This document shows positions 19,482 through 29,780 of a DNA stretch of 64,000 bases, piece after piece. Under the pieces are notes generated by a model. It was not told the DNA's origin and did no database searches. It was given only the letters and a program-made list of their open reading frames with translations. Within the stretch, counting starts at the first letter, position 1. The number at the start of each line of letters is the position of its first letter. The position numbers and the translations under genes are program-made. The DNA comes from Epithemia pelagica (lineage: Eukaryota > Bacillariophyta > Bacillariophyceae > Surirellales > Surirellaceae): assembly GCA_946965045.2 (NCBI GenBank), contig OX337242.1, positions 2,356,001-2,420,000 of the forward strand. Reading direction: 5' to 3'.

Positions 19482-21356
19482 TCAAAAGTCGTCGTCGTCT
19501 TCCAAAGAGGCATGGTCATCGATCAACTGGGCCTTGGTTTCGGCACTTTTAATGACTCGAATCAGTCGTTTGGGATTGTACAGCATTCGAGAGAAGGGTT
19601 TCATACAGCTTTGACGTTTCGTGTCGTCCGTATCGCCCGTATCCAACACATCCAAGAGACCACTGGCGCCCGAGGACAGGGACGAAAAGGAATGGTTGGA
19701 GGTCAAGGGTGGTCGTCCCCCATCTCCACCCAAGCCGCCGCCTCGGGCGGCAGCCGCAGGGCCCATGTGGTATCCCATGGGATAAGAGGGAGCCGCCGCT
19801 TCGGACAGGGTCGATTCCTCGTCCAAGGGGATTGGTATAGCATCCTGTGTTTGGGTGATATGGGCGGTGGTGGTATTGGAGGTTTGCGGTGTGTGTGGCA
19901 AGGTGGGAATTTCGTGATCCCCTTCTTCCAAGGGTTCCAATGCCGTCGTCGTCGTCGTCGTCATGGCGGTGGTTGTGGCACTTTGTCGAATGGTCGGTGA
20001 GGTGGAAACTTCCGAGTCGGTCGCCACGGCGGCTTGGGAGGAAGCCAGGGTATCCGAGGCCAATGGCAACATGGAGGATTCTTCGTCTCCTCCTCGAATC
20101 GAGGAGGGAGCTTTGCAGTGTGCCAGGGCAATCACATCCCTACTCGATTCTTCCACCAATTCTCCATAGCCCGAATATTTTTTGGTGCGTCGGCCGCTGG
20201 TTGGTGGTTGGACGGCGGCAGCAGCGGCATGCTCTTGTTCGTCGTCGTCGTGCATGGGTTTGTGGACGGCCGCCGCGGCCAGTCGCCGCCGAGCGGCAAC
20301 CGCCGCCAGGGCGACGGCAGGAATCAACACCACCAGGACGGCCACCAAGACGAGAATCATCCACAACTCGACCGATTCCGTCTCGCCATCCTCCTCTTGT
20401 TCCGTCAGAGAGGAGGCCGGACCTCCCCCCTTGCTGGCCACACTGACAATTTCCACCTCCACCAGAGAAATGTCCGTCATGCCAGCCTCGGTCCAGGCTT
20501 GTTCGAGACGGGTTCGGCCGGACGCATCAAAGACTTGGGTGGTGAGCATGGATTCCGTGGGAGGGACATTCTGCGACGAGCCTTTCCAGGTTCCATCCAC
20601 TGTCACGGTTCCCACGCCCGTTTCCGACGAGTACACCGTGGCCACGCCCAACACGAGGGCATCCTCATTGTTGTTATTATTGTTGGTAGTGGTGCCCAAC
20701 AGTTGGTCCTGAAAAAAGTCCGTCACGACGGTTTCCAGTGTGGCCTGATCCAATGTCGTTCCCGGTGGGAGGGCAAAGGTGAGGACTGTGGCGGGAAGAG
20801 TGGCCACGGCTGCGGATGGACCCGACGGTGCGTCGGTGGTGGAGGTTTGGTCGGCGGGCACGGCCGGTTGCCGGGTGGTGGGTGGGGAGGAGGACGGAGA
20901 TGAGGATGGAACTCGTGTGGTGATTGTGGTTGTGGGTGCCATTGTGGAAACGACTGAAACGGGTGCGGGTGTGGGAGCTGGGAGTGGTGATTGGGTGGGT
21001 CCTGGCGTCGTCGGAGCAGGGGGGACGGGTGGTGACCAACTGGGTTGCGTGGTGGTGGGCAAGTAGGTGGGTGTCCGTGTGGTGGGTCGATGCGTGGGCC
21101 GAGAGGACGATGGTCGGGCCGATGGTTGATACGAGGGAGCCGCGGATGGCACCATGGACGGTCTGTAGCTGGGTGGACTGCTTGCATCGTCATTCTTCTT
21201 GTCGTCCTTGTTCTTGTTGCCCTTGGCATCTTCTTCTTCTGGATCGTCATTGGCCCGCACCAGGAGAATACTACTACTACTGTACCAGGGATCCAACCAT
21301 AGGACTACCAACAGGATCCAGACCACAAACTGTCGTGGTTGTCGTACTACCGCCAT
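19482..21356 (-). CDS. Single-pass surface protein with PSxxPS repeats (paralogue 2)
   Basis: A 624-residue protein from the ATG at 21356. Upstream in-frame sequence is Ser-rich with purine repeats and looks like 5' UTR. Layout: a signal sequence (residues 12-35), an acidic/Lys linker, Pro-Ser and Pro-Thr repeats (P-S-Y-x-P-S), a long Thr/Pro-rich stalk, then a globular region with V-D-G-T-W-K-G that matches the G-G-T-W-T-G of paralogue 1. A membrane segment (W-M-I-L-V-L-V-A-V-L-V-V-L-I-P) is followed by R-R-R and a long Ser/Thr/acidic cytoplasmic tail of about 250 residues. The shared layout shows tandem paralogy with 16809-17840. The role is probably cell-surface or cell-wall; this is inferred. 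Confidence 0.75.
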   Translation of the reverse strand: MAVVRQPRQFVVWILLVVLWLDPWYSSSSILLVRANDDPEEEDAKGNKNKDDKKNDDASSPPSYRPSMVPSAAPSYQPSARPSSSRPTHRPTTRTPTYLPTTTQPSWSPPVPPAPTTPGPTQSPLPAPTPAPVSVVSTMAPTTTITTRVPSSSPSSSPPTTRQPAVPADQTSTTDAPSGPSAAVATLPATVLTFALPPGTTLDQATLETVVTDFFQDQLLGTTTNNNNNNEDALVLGVATVYSSETGVGTVTVDGTWKGSSQNVPPTESMLTTQVFDASGRTRLEQAWTEAGMTDISLVEVEIVSVASKGGGPASSLTEQEEDGETESVELWMILVLVAVLVVLIPAVALAAVAARRRLAAAAVHKPMHDDDEQEHAAAAAVQPPTSGRRTKKYSGYGELVEESSRDVIALAHCKAPSSIRGGDEESSMLPLASDTLASSQAAVATDSEVSTSPTIRQSATTTAMTTTTTTALEPLEEGDHEIPTLPHTPQTSNTTTAHITQTQDAIPIPLDEESTLSEAAAPSYPMGYHMGPAAAARGGGLGGDGGRPPLTSNHSFSSLSSGASGLLDVLDTGDTDDTKRQSCMKPFSRMLYNPKRLIRVIKSAETKAQLIDDHASLEDDDDF

Positions 21357-22405
21357 TGTGTAGAATCCTTTTACGTCTGCTGCTGCTGATGATGATGAGG
21401 AATGTGTCCTTGGTCGAGATCCACAACTCACAAAGAATGGGACTTGGTTGGTTGGTTGGTAGAGAGTAGAAAGAGAGCGAGAGAGAGAGAGAGAGACCTC
21501 CCGAATGGATCTCACGAGACGACGGCGGAGGAATTTTCAGCCACAGCCAAACTTTGTGGAACCAAAGAATGAAATTGGTTCGTCCCGGTTTGCTTTGATC
21601 TTCTTTGGTTTGAACCGACCGACCGTTGATGCTAGTAGTTCAAACTGAGATCTATGCACGCAGTGAGACCGACGCGCATCAACCGAACCAGAGCACTTGC
21701 AATTCTTATAGGGCAATATAAGAAATCATAGGGTTTCTTAGACGAATGTCGGACTCCCCGCAAGACCAAATCCCAACTGTAGGCACGACCGCGCGAAGGG
21801 GAGTGTACACTACAATTGATAGAGAGAGGCATAACGGAAGTGCAAGGTCCGACGGTTCGCTCTCAAGACTGAGAACGCCGGACGAACAAACGTTGTCCGA
21901 AAGAGTCGAACCTCGCCACGGGAACGAACACAACAGTGTGTGTTGGGAACACGACCCACCACGAACCACAACGGGACATGTTGCACTCCCTGCAGACAGT
22001 GTCTTGGAATATGTCTACTGGGTTTCGTAGTAGTAGTCACATGTAGTATTCCGAAAGCATCCAGCATACAATATGGAGAGGATCTTACAGCCCACCCCAA
22101 CCACAGTCGTTCCCCGAAATTCAATACAGGAGAGAAGTGACAGGACAAACACACAAGCACCTAGGTAGTATCGAACAATCATGTATAGTGCCAGATCATG
22201 CTCCGAATGCACTACAAGGACCGAGAATGAAACACACTCTGGTCATGCGTAATGACACACAACAACAACAAAAGCAACAACAACAGGAAAAATATGGGGA
22301 CTGAGAGTTTCAACAATATACTGACATGGGATTTAACAATCATACGCATCTTTGAGATGGAATCGATACATGGTTGACAGTACATGTGAACATAATATGA
22401 AGCAC
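21357..22405. other. Intergenic, no gene seen
   Basis: A GA-rich microsatellite (21473-21495) lies upstream of the PS-repeat gene. The rest has only short frames and CAA-rich low-complexity sequence near 22258-22290. This is the likely promoter and 5' UTR of the gene at 21356, plus 3' flank of the gene ending at 22406. Confidence 0.5.
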
Positions 22406-24142
22406 TCATGGCGTTGATTCCTTTTCCAAGAGGAGCCTTTGTACGCCATTCCAAAATTTGGCCGGAGCCTGTACCGTGGGCGTCGGAACCCATTTCCAAT
22501 TGTCACGTTGATACATGTGCGCAAAGTGCGGATTTCGAGTATTTCCCTCCAATTCATAGGGTTGCTTGGAAAACATGAGACGGACAAAGGTGCGGGGAAT
22601 CGCCGTCAAGGATCGGTGCGTCGCCACGGCATGGGGACAGTAGCCATCCATCATGGCAATGTCAAAGGGTTGGACCACACTGGCCTTGGGTTTGTGTGTG
22701 GTTCGTGTGGCCATGGCCACCCAAAAATCATGATGCTCCCGGTCCAACTCGTGCACCAGGCCCCCAAAGTCATCTTGCACGTAAAAGACGGGTGGCACCG
22801 CACTGCAGGCCAGATAAATAATTTCATTGGTTTCGCTTCCACGACGCCCTTGTACCAACGGAGAATGTTTGTGGGAAAAGAATCCATCGGCATGAAGCCC
22901 GGGGCGACGTTGGGTTCCCCAGGGCGGTACCATGCCCACATTGACAGTCAAGTAGGCAAAGTACTCGTGGAACGCTTGAGAGTGCATCGAAAAGTGAGTC
23001 ACCGACTTGACCAGAAATTCGTGCACGGTGAGGGTCAGCTCTTGAGGTACCAAAACATTTTGTCCTGGAGCCTTGATCATCATATCTTGGCACTGAAAGG
23101 CTACCGCAGTTGTTCCTTCGTTTACGGCTGCTTCTTCTTCTTTGTCATGACCGGAACAAAAGGCATCCCGGTCCACAATTTGGTCCACAATCACGGGATC
23201 GCTCTTGGGAGGTTCAAAACGCCCCAGATCAAATTCGCCATCAATTGAGTCTAAATTTGAATTGATCGTTGGATGGGAAGAAGATGCATAGGACCTTTGG
23301 TATCGATCCTGCAAGTCCGAATCGATCGACACGAGACACGCCGATTGGTGTTTGTCAAAGGGGTCTACATTTCCCCGCCGAATACATTTGGAACTATACT
23401 TGGGAACGTATTTGGGGACCCACGTCATGCGACGGGTATCCAGTTTGTCGTAAGTGGCCTTCTCCAGAACAAGGGCCATTTCGTCAGCAATCTGAGACGT
23501 GCTGGTTGTGGATCCATGAGAAAACTCGTGACGGCAAATCAAATCGTCGTGGTCTCGCAGAAATCGCTCCACACGTGGGTTGTGTAGAGTGTTTGCGAGA
23601 TGGAAAAAGTGTGTCGGTAACACCTTGTCCTTTGCTTCCCAGTGTTCTTCAAGGTTCAAGTACGATTCTGGAACGAGCATGACAGTCAGTGGACCCTGGG
23701 AGATTCGCCCCTCATTCATTTGTTCCGTCACGATTTTCGTATATGTATTTGTCTCCTCGACTGTTTCGCCTTCCGGTGGAATGACAATCTTGAAACGACT
23801 GGGCATGTTCTGAAGCTTCCGTACACTGTCTTGCAGAGAAGTGTGACTTTGGAGTCCCCATAGGATCACATAACGGACATGCGGTGGAGCCAAACGAAAC
23901 TGTTCGTCCCGTGGAGGAAGAGAAGATGGATCTAATTGTAACGGAGGCAAGAGGCCTGTAGATTCCAGTAGTTGACGAGGCTCTTTGGAGCCGTACCCGC
24001 CTCTGCCAAGAACACCGTCTGGTGGTACGAGACTGGAACGCATTGGCAGATTACTCAACTTGCGCAAAAACTTTGATACAATCCTGGAGTTGAAAAGAAT
24101 TTTCTCCCAGAGATCTGACCTGGCAAATTTCAGAGACCTCAT
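22406..24142 (-). CDS. Putative 2-oxoglutarate/Fe(II)-dependent dioxygenase-like protein
   Basis: A 578-residue protein starting at an ATG. The N-terminal 35 residues are basic and amphipathic, suggesting a possible mitochondrial presequence. The C-terminal 200 residues hold motifs expected of a double-stranded beta-helix oxygenase: H-x-D in G-L-H-A-D-G-F-F (about residue 411), a distal His in G-Y-C-P-H-A-V, then H-R and R-x-F-V-R-L. A Ser-rich loop (about 275-330) interrupts the two halves. The residues would bind Fe(II) and 2-oxoglutarate if the family call is right; it is by eye only and the substrate is unknown. The gene is divergent from the one starting near 24212, so the two may share a promoter. 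Confidence 0.55.
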   Translation of the reverse strand: MRSLKFARSDLWEKILFNSRIVSKFLRKLSNLPMRSSLVPPDGVLGRGGYGSKEPRQLLESTGLLPPLQLDPSSLPPRDEQFRLAPPHVRYVILWGLQSHTSLQDSVRKLQNMPSRFKIVIPPEGETVEETNTYTKIVTEQMNEGRISQGPLTVMLVPESYLNLEEHWEAKDKVLPTHFFHLANTLHNPRVERFLRDHDDLICRHEFSHGSTTSTSQIADEMALVLEKATYDKLDTRRMTWVPKYVPKYSSKCIRRGNVDPFDKHQSACLVSIDSDLQDRYQRSYASSSHPTINSNLDSIDGEFDLGRFEPPKSDPVIVDQIVDRDAFCSGHDKEEEAAVNEGTTAVAFQCQDMMIKAPGQNVLVPQELTLTVHEFLVKSVTHFSMHSQAFHEYFAYLTVNVGMVPPWGTQRRPGLHADGFFSHKHSPLVQGRRGSETNEIIYLACSAVPPVFYVQDDFGGLVHELDREHHDFWVAMATRTTHKPKASVVQPFDIAMMDGYCPHAVATHRSLTAIPRTFVRLMFSKQPYELEGNTRNPHFAHMYQRDNWKWVPTPTVQAPAKFWNGVQRLLLEKESTP

Positions 24143-24211
24143 CTTTATCCAGTGTTGCGATTGGTAGTCACATGTACCACTTCACTTGGAACGTCGTTGT
24201 TTCCTTCTTCC

Positions 24212-26126
24212 ATGTCTTTGTATGTAAGCAGTAGACGGATTTTCATTGTAGCTTTGAAGATACCTGACATGCCATCTTCAACCACCGAAGACCCATTTTT
24301 ATGGGCTGGTTCGATTGGGGCAGGACGGGATGCGACAGCACCAGGTAGATGCCATTCTCAACCAAGTTCATGGTTTTCATCTTCGGATTTGATTGGCGGC
24401 GAGAGTTTGGTGGGTAGCATAGATAGCATCGTAACCCATCCAGAGCCCCATCGCGGAGCCATACATGAAGATGTGAGTCATCGTCGACCGTCGTCGCATC
24501 CATCAAAAATTGTGATGACAACACCACACATCGTCATGAGCCCAACAAACAGGACACGGCTCCTCTTGAAAGAAGTAAGATGGGATCCGAGGGTAGAGCA
24601 GATCTGTCGTTCTGCATTCCTGATCTTTGCTGGCGGCAGTGCTGTCGTAGCTACTTTGGATACGATTTATCATCATCAACAAGAATCGGAGAATCTACTG
24701 AACGAGAGAAAGCGAGAGACGAGCCAAGGGAGAAACTTCACTGGTCTGGAAATTCCTTACTCTGCTCTCCGCTTTTCTTTGTCTCCCTATGAGAGATCCT
24801 TCTTCTCGTTATCGGTTCATCCTCATGTCCTACACCTCTCATGCACGTCTTGTGCGCGGGCCGTCGAAAGAGATTGCCCTCCAAGCGAAGAATTATCAGG
24901 GACAAGAAATGACGACATTGTAGTCGACCCATCATGGTTCCGACGCACTTTGAATTGGTTTCGTGTTTGGGATCTACCCTTTCCTCGGATTGTCCGACCC
25001 GGTGATCCGTCGTTGAAAGTACCAGCTCGACTTTTGAAACAGCGTGAACGTGACGAGCATAAACTTCGTGAATTGCAAAGAGAGCTTGAGCAGTTGTTGG
25101 AGCGATCGAAGTCATCACGACAAGGCAAAGCAACCAATAGTGTTTCGAAAAGTGATCAGCAGTTGCTGGGATCGCTAGCCACTCAGCAATATCAAATATT
25201 GTATGGCCCCAATGTCACACCTCAAGATCGCATGGACTTTTTGGCTCAGTATGGATGCACTGCTTGGACGTCTCCCTGTTTACAACGATTGGTACAATTG
25301 GGGGAGGGAAGGGGATTTGTCGAGGTTGGTGCAGGACATGGACAATGGGCTAGGGCCATTGAAGAGGAGCGCCGAACTCGCCTACAGTTACAACGGTTGG
25401 AGAAAGCAGTTCCAAATGCCGTCATTGGCAACCATGATCCTCGTGATTTTGTGCTGGCATATGACGATTGGAGTCGATTGCCATTGGACCCAACTGTTTA
25501 TCATCCCAAGACGAGACCTCATGCAGCTTATTTTGGAAAGGTACATCGGCTTAATCGTGAAAAGTCGATATCTCCAGCAGAATCGTTGTCGGTTCTGTTG
25601 AGTCAATGGAAGCATCGGGGGCGCATATTGTTGCTAGTATATCCAACGCCATCCTTGGCGATCCAATCGCTGGAAGCCTATTCGGCAATGGGACCTGAAA
25701 ATGACACAGTCGTCTACGTAGGCGAAGGTCGTGGAGGGGCTAATGCAAGTGACGATTTTTTTGACTTTTTGGAGACAAGTGGAGACGATCGAGATGGCAA
25801 AATTCGCTGGGTGTTGCTCGATGTTTTGCAGGTTCGACCGTTTGGAACCAAAGGCTTTGAACAGTTGTACATATTCCAAAAGATGAAAGAGAATGATCAA
25901 AGGTAAGTCACTACGAGGAGTTCCGGTAGGGCTGATCTTGTGAAATAGCGTGGCTGTGTTTCGTCGAGCAAGAGCGTTTATGCGGTCCCCACACCCAGGC
26001 GAGTTCTTTACCACGCGAAAGAAAGCAAAAGATGTAGCGATGTCGGGAATGAGAAGCATTTACTTGGTGCTTTCAATCACTGTTCTCAACCGTATTGTTG
26101 CATTCATTCATTGTTCATGTAGGTAG
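24212..26126 (+). CDS. Rossmann/methyltransferase-like protein, two exons
   Basis: The long exon runs to 25902 and ends in AG|GTAAGT. A 46-bp intron (25903-25948, ending GAAATAG) joins in phase to a second exon that stops at 26126. The first exon otherwise meets a TAA inside the donor. The start is uncertain: ATGs at 24212, 24269 and 24515 are all in frame. A hydrophobic segment (F-L-I-F-A-G-G-S-A-V-V-A) after 24590 may be a membrane anchor or targeting helix. A coiled-coil-like Arg/Glu/Leu region follows near 25040-25120. The core has F-V-E-V-G-A-G-H-G-Q-W, like motif I of SAM methyltransferases. Later L-L-V-Y-P-T-P and V-Y-V-G-E-G-R-G-G match other Rossmann-type strands. The substrate cannot be told. 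The C-terminus encoded by exon 2 is basic, then hydrophobic. Confidence 0.65.
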
Positions 26127-26807
26127 ACTTTCCGCTGCATCGGCTTAAGAAAGGAAAAAAGCCATAGTATTCCACAAGATGAATTTGTCGATGGAGAACT
26201 ACATCAGTTTCTGTGTATCCTACTTTCTTGTGTTGATCTATTTTTAACAACATCGTTCAAAACGCTGTTAACACCGGCGAACGGCGAAGGGCACGCGAGT
26301 ACTCCTAGGAAATAACGCTCACATTTACCATGTACGACTCCTACCTGAAACGAGAAATCTATAAAAGGATTAGAATATCTATATATCTTATCATCATGGG
26401 TGTAGGGTGGCAAACACCGACAAAAGAAAGCATTGATGAAACTTCCATTATGGCTATGTTCCAACAAAATGAGTGCCTCTAGGCTCGGTAGCTCTACTTC
26501 CAGGAGTATAGGTTCAGGGAATACTCCCTATCGCCGTCAGATTTTCGATCAGAATGAGAATGAATCGTTGATCAACACATTAACTTCCTCTAGAGCGAAG
26601 CTACCATATTACATCGCTAGAGCGTACTATGCACCTGGCACCCTGCGATTCTTGACAAGAGAAATACGTGTCCCTCTGTGTCAACTTTCAGATTTCAGAT
26701 TCTTCATTGTGGCCTCGGTGTTTGGTGTTGGCAAAGAGACGACGGTTAGTTTGCGGACCTCACGGCAGCATCTGTTCGTTTCCTTAGGTGTACCACAACA
26801 TATCAAC
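26127..26807. other. Upstream region of the spliced basic protein
   Basis: A frame is open from about 26433 into the ATG at 26808, so a longer N-terminus starting at 26469 (M-S-A-S-R-L) is possible. The composition does not resemble the rest of the protein, and a GTTAGT...TTCCTTAG pair between about 26746 and 26788 may be a 5'-UTR intron. I treat it as 5' UTR. Confidence 0.35.
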
Positions 26808-27851
26808 ATGAGCAGATCCCTTCGTCGGTCGAGACGAGCTCCCAAGAAAGTCTCTTCCGAGTATCAGGTTGGCGATTTTGTGGAGGTGAGTGCGGCGAGC
26901 GCATGATAGGGAACGATGGGGATGCACAACACGTGTCGGTCCTTGGCTCTCTTACGGAAATACTTGTGATATTTCATGGTCTACAATATATAGGTAATCC
27001 GTGCGTCGGGTCAACCTGCCCGAGGCACACTGGTGCAGCTATTGACGTCCGTGGGCACAACGAGGAATCCTCGATGGTTGGTGGAATTTGACACCCCTCC
27101 CTTCAAGGAAGAAGTTTACGAACACATGTTCAGTAAAAGTGGCGATGAGCTGGCTGAGTTTGGGCCTGCGCCAGGAGGGAATGCTCCTTCTCCAGGCTCC
27201 ACAACAGGTACCGACCGGGTGTCCAAGAGAGTTGCGGCAGGGTCCAAAAAGGCCAAGGCCGGTAGTGGTGAAAGTGGAAGTGGGGAAGACAGCAAATCAG
27301 CCGGGATGAAGCCAGAAGACAGTGATGCAGGGAAATCGAACAGTCCCAGTAGCAGCGCGAATAATGGCTCACAAAAGAGGAAAGCTGTCTCGTTCCTCAA
27401 TAACTCTCCTTCGGCCGCGGGTGTTTCGGACGGATCCTCGTCACAACAGCCTTTGCGTTCCAGTCGACCAAGCCGGACAAGCAACAATCAGGGAACTGCT
27501 GCATCTTCTAGTGGCGGAAAATCCGCTTCCAGTAAGAAGATGACTGCACGCGAAGCGAGAAGTCGTCGACGACAGGCTCTCATGTCGGACCCGTCCCTTC
27601 CACCCAGAGCTGCCCCGACAGCTACGACGACGACAGCAACTGGTACGAAGCGCAAGATTTCCGGAGCGGCTGCCATGGCCATGCGAAACAAACGAAAACG
27701 AGTTGCAGCGGCTGCAGCTGCAGCTGCTTCGGGTTCTCGAAATTCGGGGGCTGATGCCGATGGCCCTGTGACCAAGGTCAAGTTCTTGACAGGGACTTTG
27801 TATATCTACAAGGGACGACGTCGCCGAGTAAAGTTTATTCGGCGAGTTTAG
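26808..27851 (+). CDS. Basic Tudor/chromo-like nuclear protein, two exons
   Basis: Exon 1 (26808-26885) encodes M-S-R-S-L-R-R-S-R-R and ends at GAG|GTGAGT. A 108-bp intron (26886-26993) ends in ATATATAG. Exon 2 runs from 26994 to 27851, giving 311 residues. The join restores a compact beta-rich module: Y-Q-V-G-D-F-V-E + V-I-R-A-S-G-Q-P-A-R-G-T-L ... P-R-W-L-V-E-F. It has the look of a Tudor, PWWP or chromo barrel, and would suggest histone or nucleic-acid binding. The rest is Ser/Gly/Lys-rich and disordered, with Ala runs and basic clusters (K-R-K, R-R-R-R-V-K-F). It ends tail to tail with the ARM-repeat gene, and its last 80 bp are included in the duplicated segment at 45373-46500. Confidence 0.7.
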
Positions 27852-28897
27852 GAAGGACTCGACTGGTATCCCGTCGATATCATGCACAGTCATTACACCA
27901 TCATGATCATGTAACTAAAGGGTTAAATTAGTGTCTGCATGTCCTTAAAACCCCTTTCCGTGTCTTGAGATAGATTCGATCTGCGGAAAGTGAAAAAGGG
28001 CACATCTCGAGAAGCACCAACATCCATATGCATACATTTATTCATAGATCACTGTCAAATCATGTTACAAGAGGTGTGAAAGCATAATCACACCATGCAA
28101 GGCGGCCTTTCGGAGTTCCACATCGCCATCTTGCGAGACACCATAAGCAGCAAGTGTCGCCACGCAATTCTTATACTTGGCAATGCGCTCTCGTGACGGT
28201 TCTTGGCTAGCCAATGTTAAGATACCTTGCACAGAGAGACGCGCTGCCACTGTGGGAGGTGTACTGGTCTTGGACATGGGGGACGGACGTTTGCTGCTGG
28301 TGCAGCGAATACGTGCATTGAGCAAGAGAGCTTCCAACAGCTGGCAATTATATCCCAGCAATTTGGCATTCATTCGTTGCGAAGCCAATTGCGAGATAAC
28401 CAATGTCGCTTTCTCACGTACGCGTCCCACGGGGTCTTTTACCAGCATCACAATTGATCGGAGCATGGCCGGTGTCCGCGCGAGGAAGAATTGGTTGAGT
28501 TTGTCAATGGCCTGACCTTGAAAGGCCTTGGCCGCCCAATACCGAACAGCGGCAGAAGACGAAAGTGACATGGAGGTCAGAGCATCCATTAGATTTGAGT
28601 GACACGGTTCATTCACTGAAGTGGATCGGCAGAGAGATTCCACGAGTCGGGCCGTTTGAACTTCTGTAATGCTCCGAGATCCATCCATGTCTTTGTTGGA
28701 TCCACCGGGCCTCATCAGAGAGTCATTGGAAAGAAGCACAAGCATTTTGCTCTTGTGCTTTGGAGCTTTTCTCCGGACAATTCGGTGCAATGAAGGGAGC
28801 GCCAAACTTTGGAGTTCTGGTACCTTGGCAGCTTTCAACAGTGCTTTCAACGCAGTATCATTCGCGGTTGTGGTGAGCACCTGTACACTCGCAGCGT
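27770..28897 (-). repeat. Source segment of an inverted segmental duplication
   Basis: The reverse complement of this 1.13-kb stretch is present at 45373-46500 (mirror sum 74270). It covers the end of the Tudor-like gene, the intergenic spacer and the last third of the ARM-repeat gene. Because non-coding spacer and a convergent gene's end were copied together, the duplication was at DNA level and not through a spliced mRNA. Confidence 0.85.
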
Positions 28898-29780
28898 CAA
28901 ATGAGAGCATCCACAAGGTTCCCAGTGCTTCCTTGCGAATTTCAATGCTGGGATGGACAGAACACGTCAACAAAAGCTTTACGAATCCCTTTGTTTTGGT
29001 AAGACGTAACTTGTTGCGTGTGTCCCAAGAAAGCTTTCTGCAGAATCGCATCACCAGAAAATTCAAGGTTGCACAGCATTGCTTCCTTCCTTTTGCACAA
29101 ACGGTGGACGCCTTTACAACATCCCGTGATAGATCAGGAATATCCATGAGTCTCTTCTTGTTTTCTTCATGGCGGGCTAGTCCATCGAGTAACCGCATTG
29201 CTTCTCGAGAAAGAAGAAATTGATTCGCATTTGGTTCAGAAAGTTGGTTTCTTTCGTGCTCATCACAAAGAATTCTTTGCAAGACCATGATCAACCTCTC
29301 CCCTTTGTCAATCCGATCCAACTTGAGACTAAGCTTTGAAATTCTATAGACGACAGATTTGGCCCAATTGTTCTTTCGTCGCTTGTGCTTGGTCACAAGG
29401 CCTTGTACTGATTCAGCCCGATGGTGGTCGACCACTATCCAGAGCAAGGTGGGAACAAGGGCATGTGCCACAGTCTCGAGAGCATTCATAGCATACGAGT
29501 CACTGCATTGCAAAAATAGCAGTAACAGCAAACAGAACTTTTGGACTTGATCCAAAGGCAAAACGACCGATTTGTTGACCCAAGGCTGGTAAGCTTTGAC
29601 AAGATATCGAGAAAGCAATTGCACAACACCGAGCTTTGCCACTTCATTGTGAGCAGGTACATCTTGTTTCTCGGCCATAGAAATTGCCAGTTCCAGATCT
29701 TTCTCCAAACCCAATTTCTCGCGCTTCTTACGAACAAGCGCTTCCAAGAGGACTGGCAGTTTCTCTTTGTAAGACGCCAT
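28065..29780 (-). CDS. ARM/HEAT-repeat protein
   Basis: A 571-residue protein starting at an ATG, with no introns needed. It is almost wholly made of Leu/Ala-rich helical repeats, for example L-A-L-P-S-L-H-R-I-V and V-R-Y-W-A-A-K-A-F-Q-G, and V-R-E-K-A-T-L-V-I-S-Q-L-A-S-Q. Repeats of this kind form armadillo/HEAT superhelices that bind other proteins. No other domain, signal or membrane segment is seen. The partner is unknown. The upstream 5' end is clear of other genes. A broken copy of its C-terminal third lies at 45373-46205. Confidence 0.75.
   Translation of the reverse strand: MASYKEKLPVLLEALVRKKREKLGLEKDLELAISMAEKQDVPAHNEVAKLGVVQLLSRYLVKAYQPWVNKSVVLPLDQVQKFCLLLLLFLQCSDSYAMNALETVAHALVPTLLWIVVDHHRAESVQGLVTKHKRRKNNWAKSVVYRISKLSLKLDRIDKGERLIMVLQRILCDEHERNQLSEPNANQFLLSREAMRLLDGLARHEENKKRLMDIPDLSRDVVKASTVCAKGRKQCCATLNFLVMRFCRKLSWDTRNKLRLTKTKGFVKLLLTCSVHPSIEIRKEALGTLWMLSFDAASVQVLTTTANDTALKALLKAAKVPELQSLALPSLHRIVRRKAPKHKSKMLVLLSNDSLMRPGGSNKDMDGSRSITEVQTARLVESLCRSTSVNEPCHSNLMDALTSMSLSSSAAVRYWAAKAFQGQAIDKLNQFFLARTPAMLRSIVMLVKDPVGRVREKATLVISQLASQRMNAKLLGYNCQLLEALLLNARIRCTSSKRPSPMSKTSTPPTVAARLSVQGILTLASQEPSRERIAKYKNCVATLAAYGVSQDGDVELRKAALHGVIMLSHLL

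Noticed and set aside
20034-20903. 289-codon Gly/Arg-rich frame opposite the second PS-repeat gene
   Set aside because: GC-biased coding of Pro/Ser/Thr repeats leaves the opposite strand free of stops. Composition mirrors the repeats, so it is not a gene.
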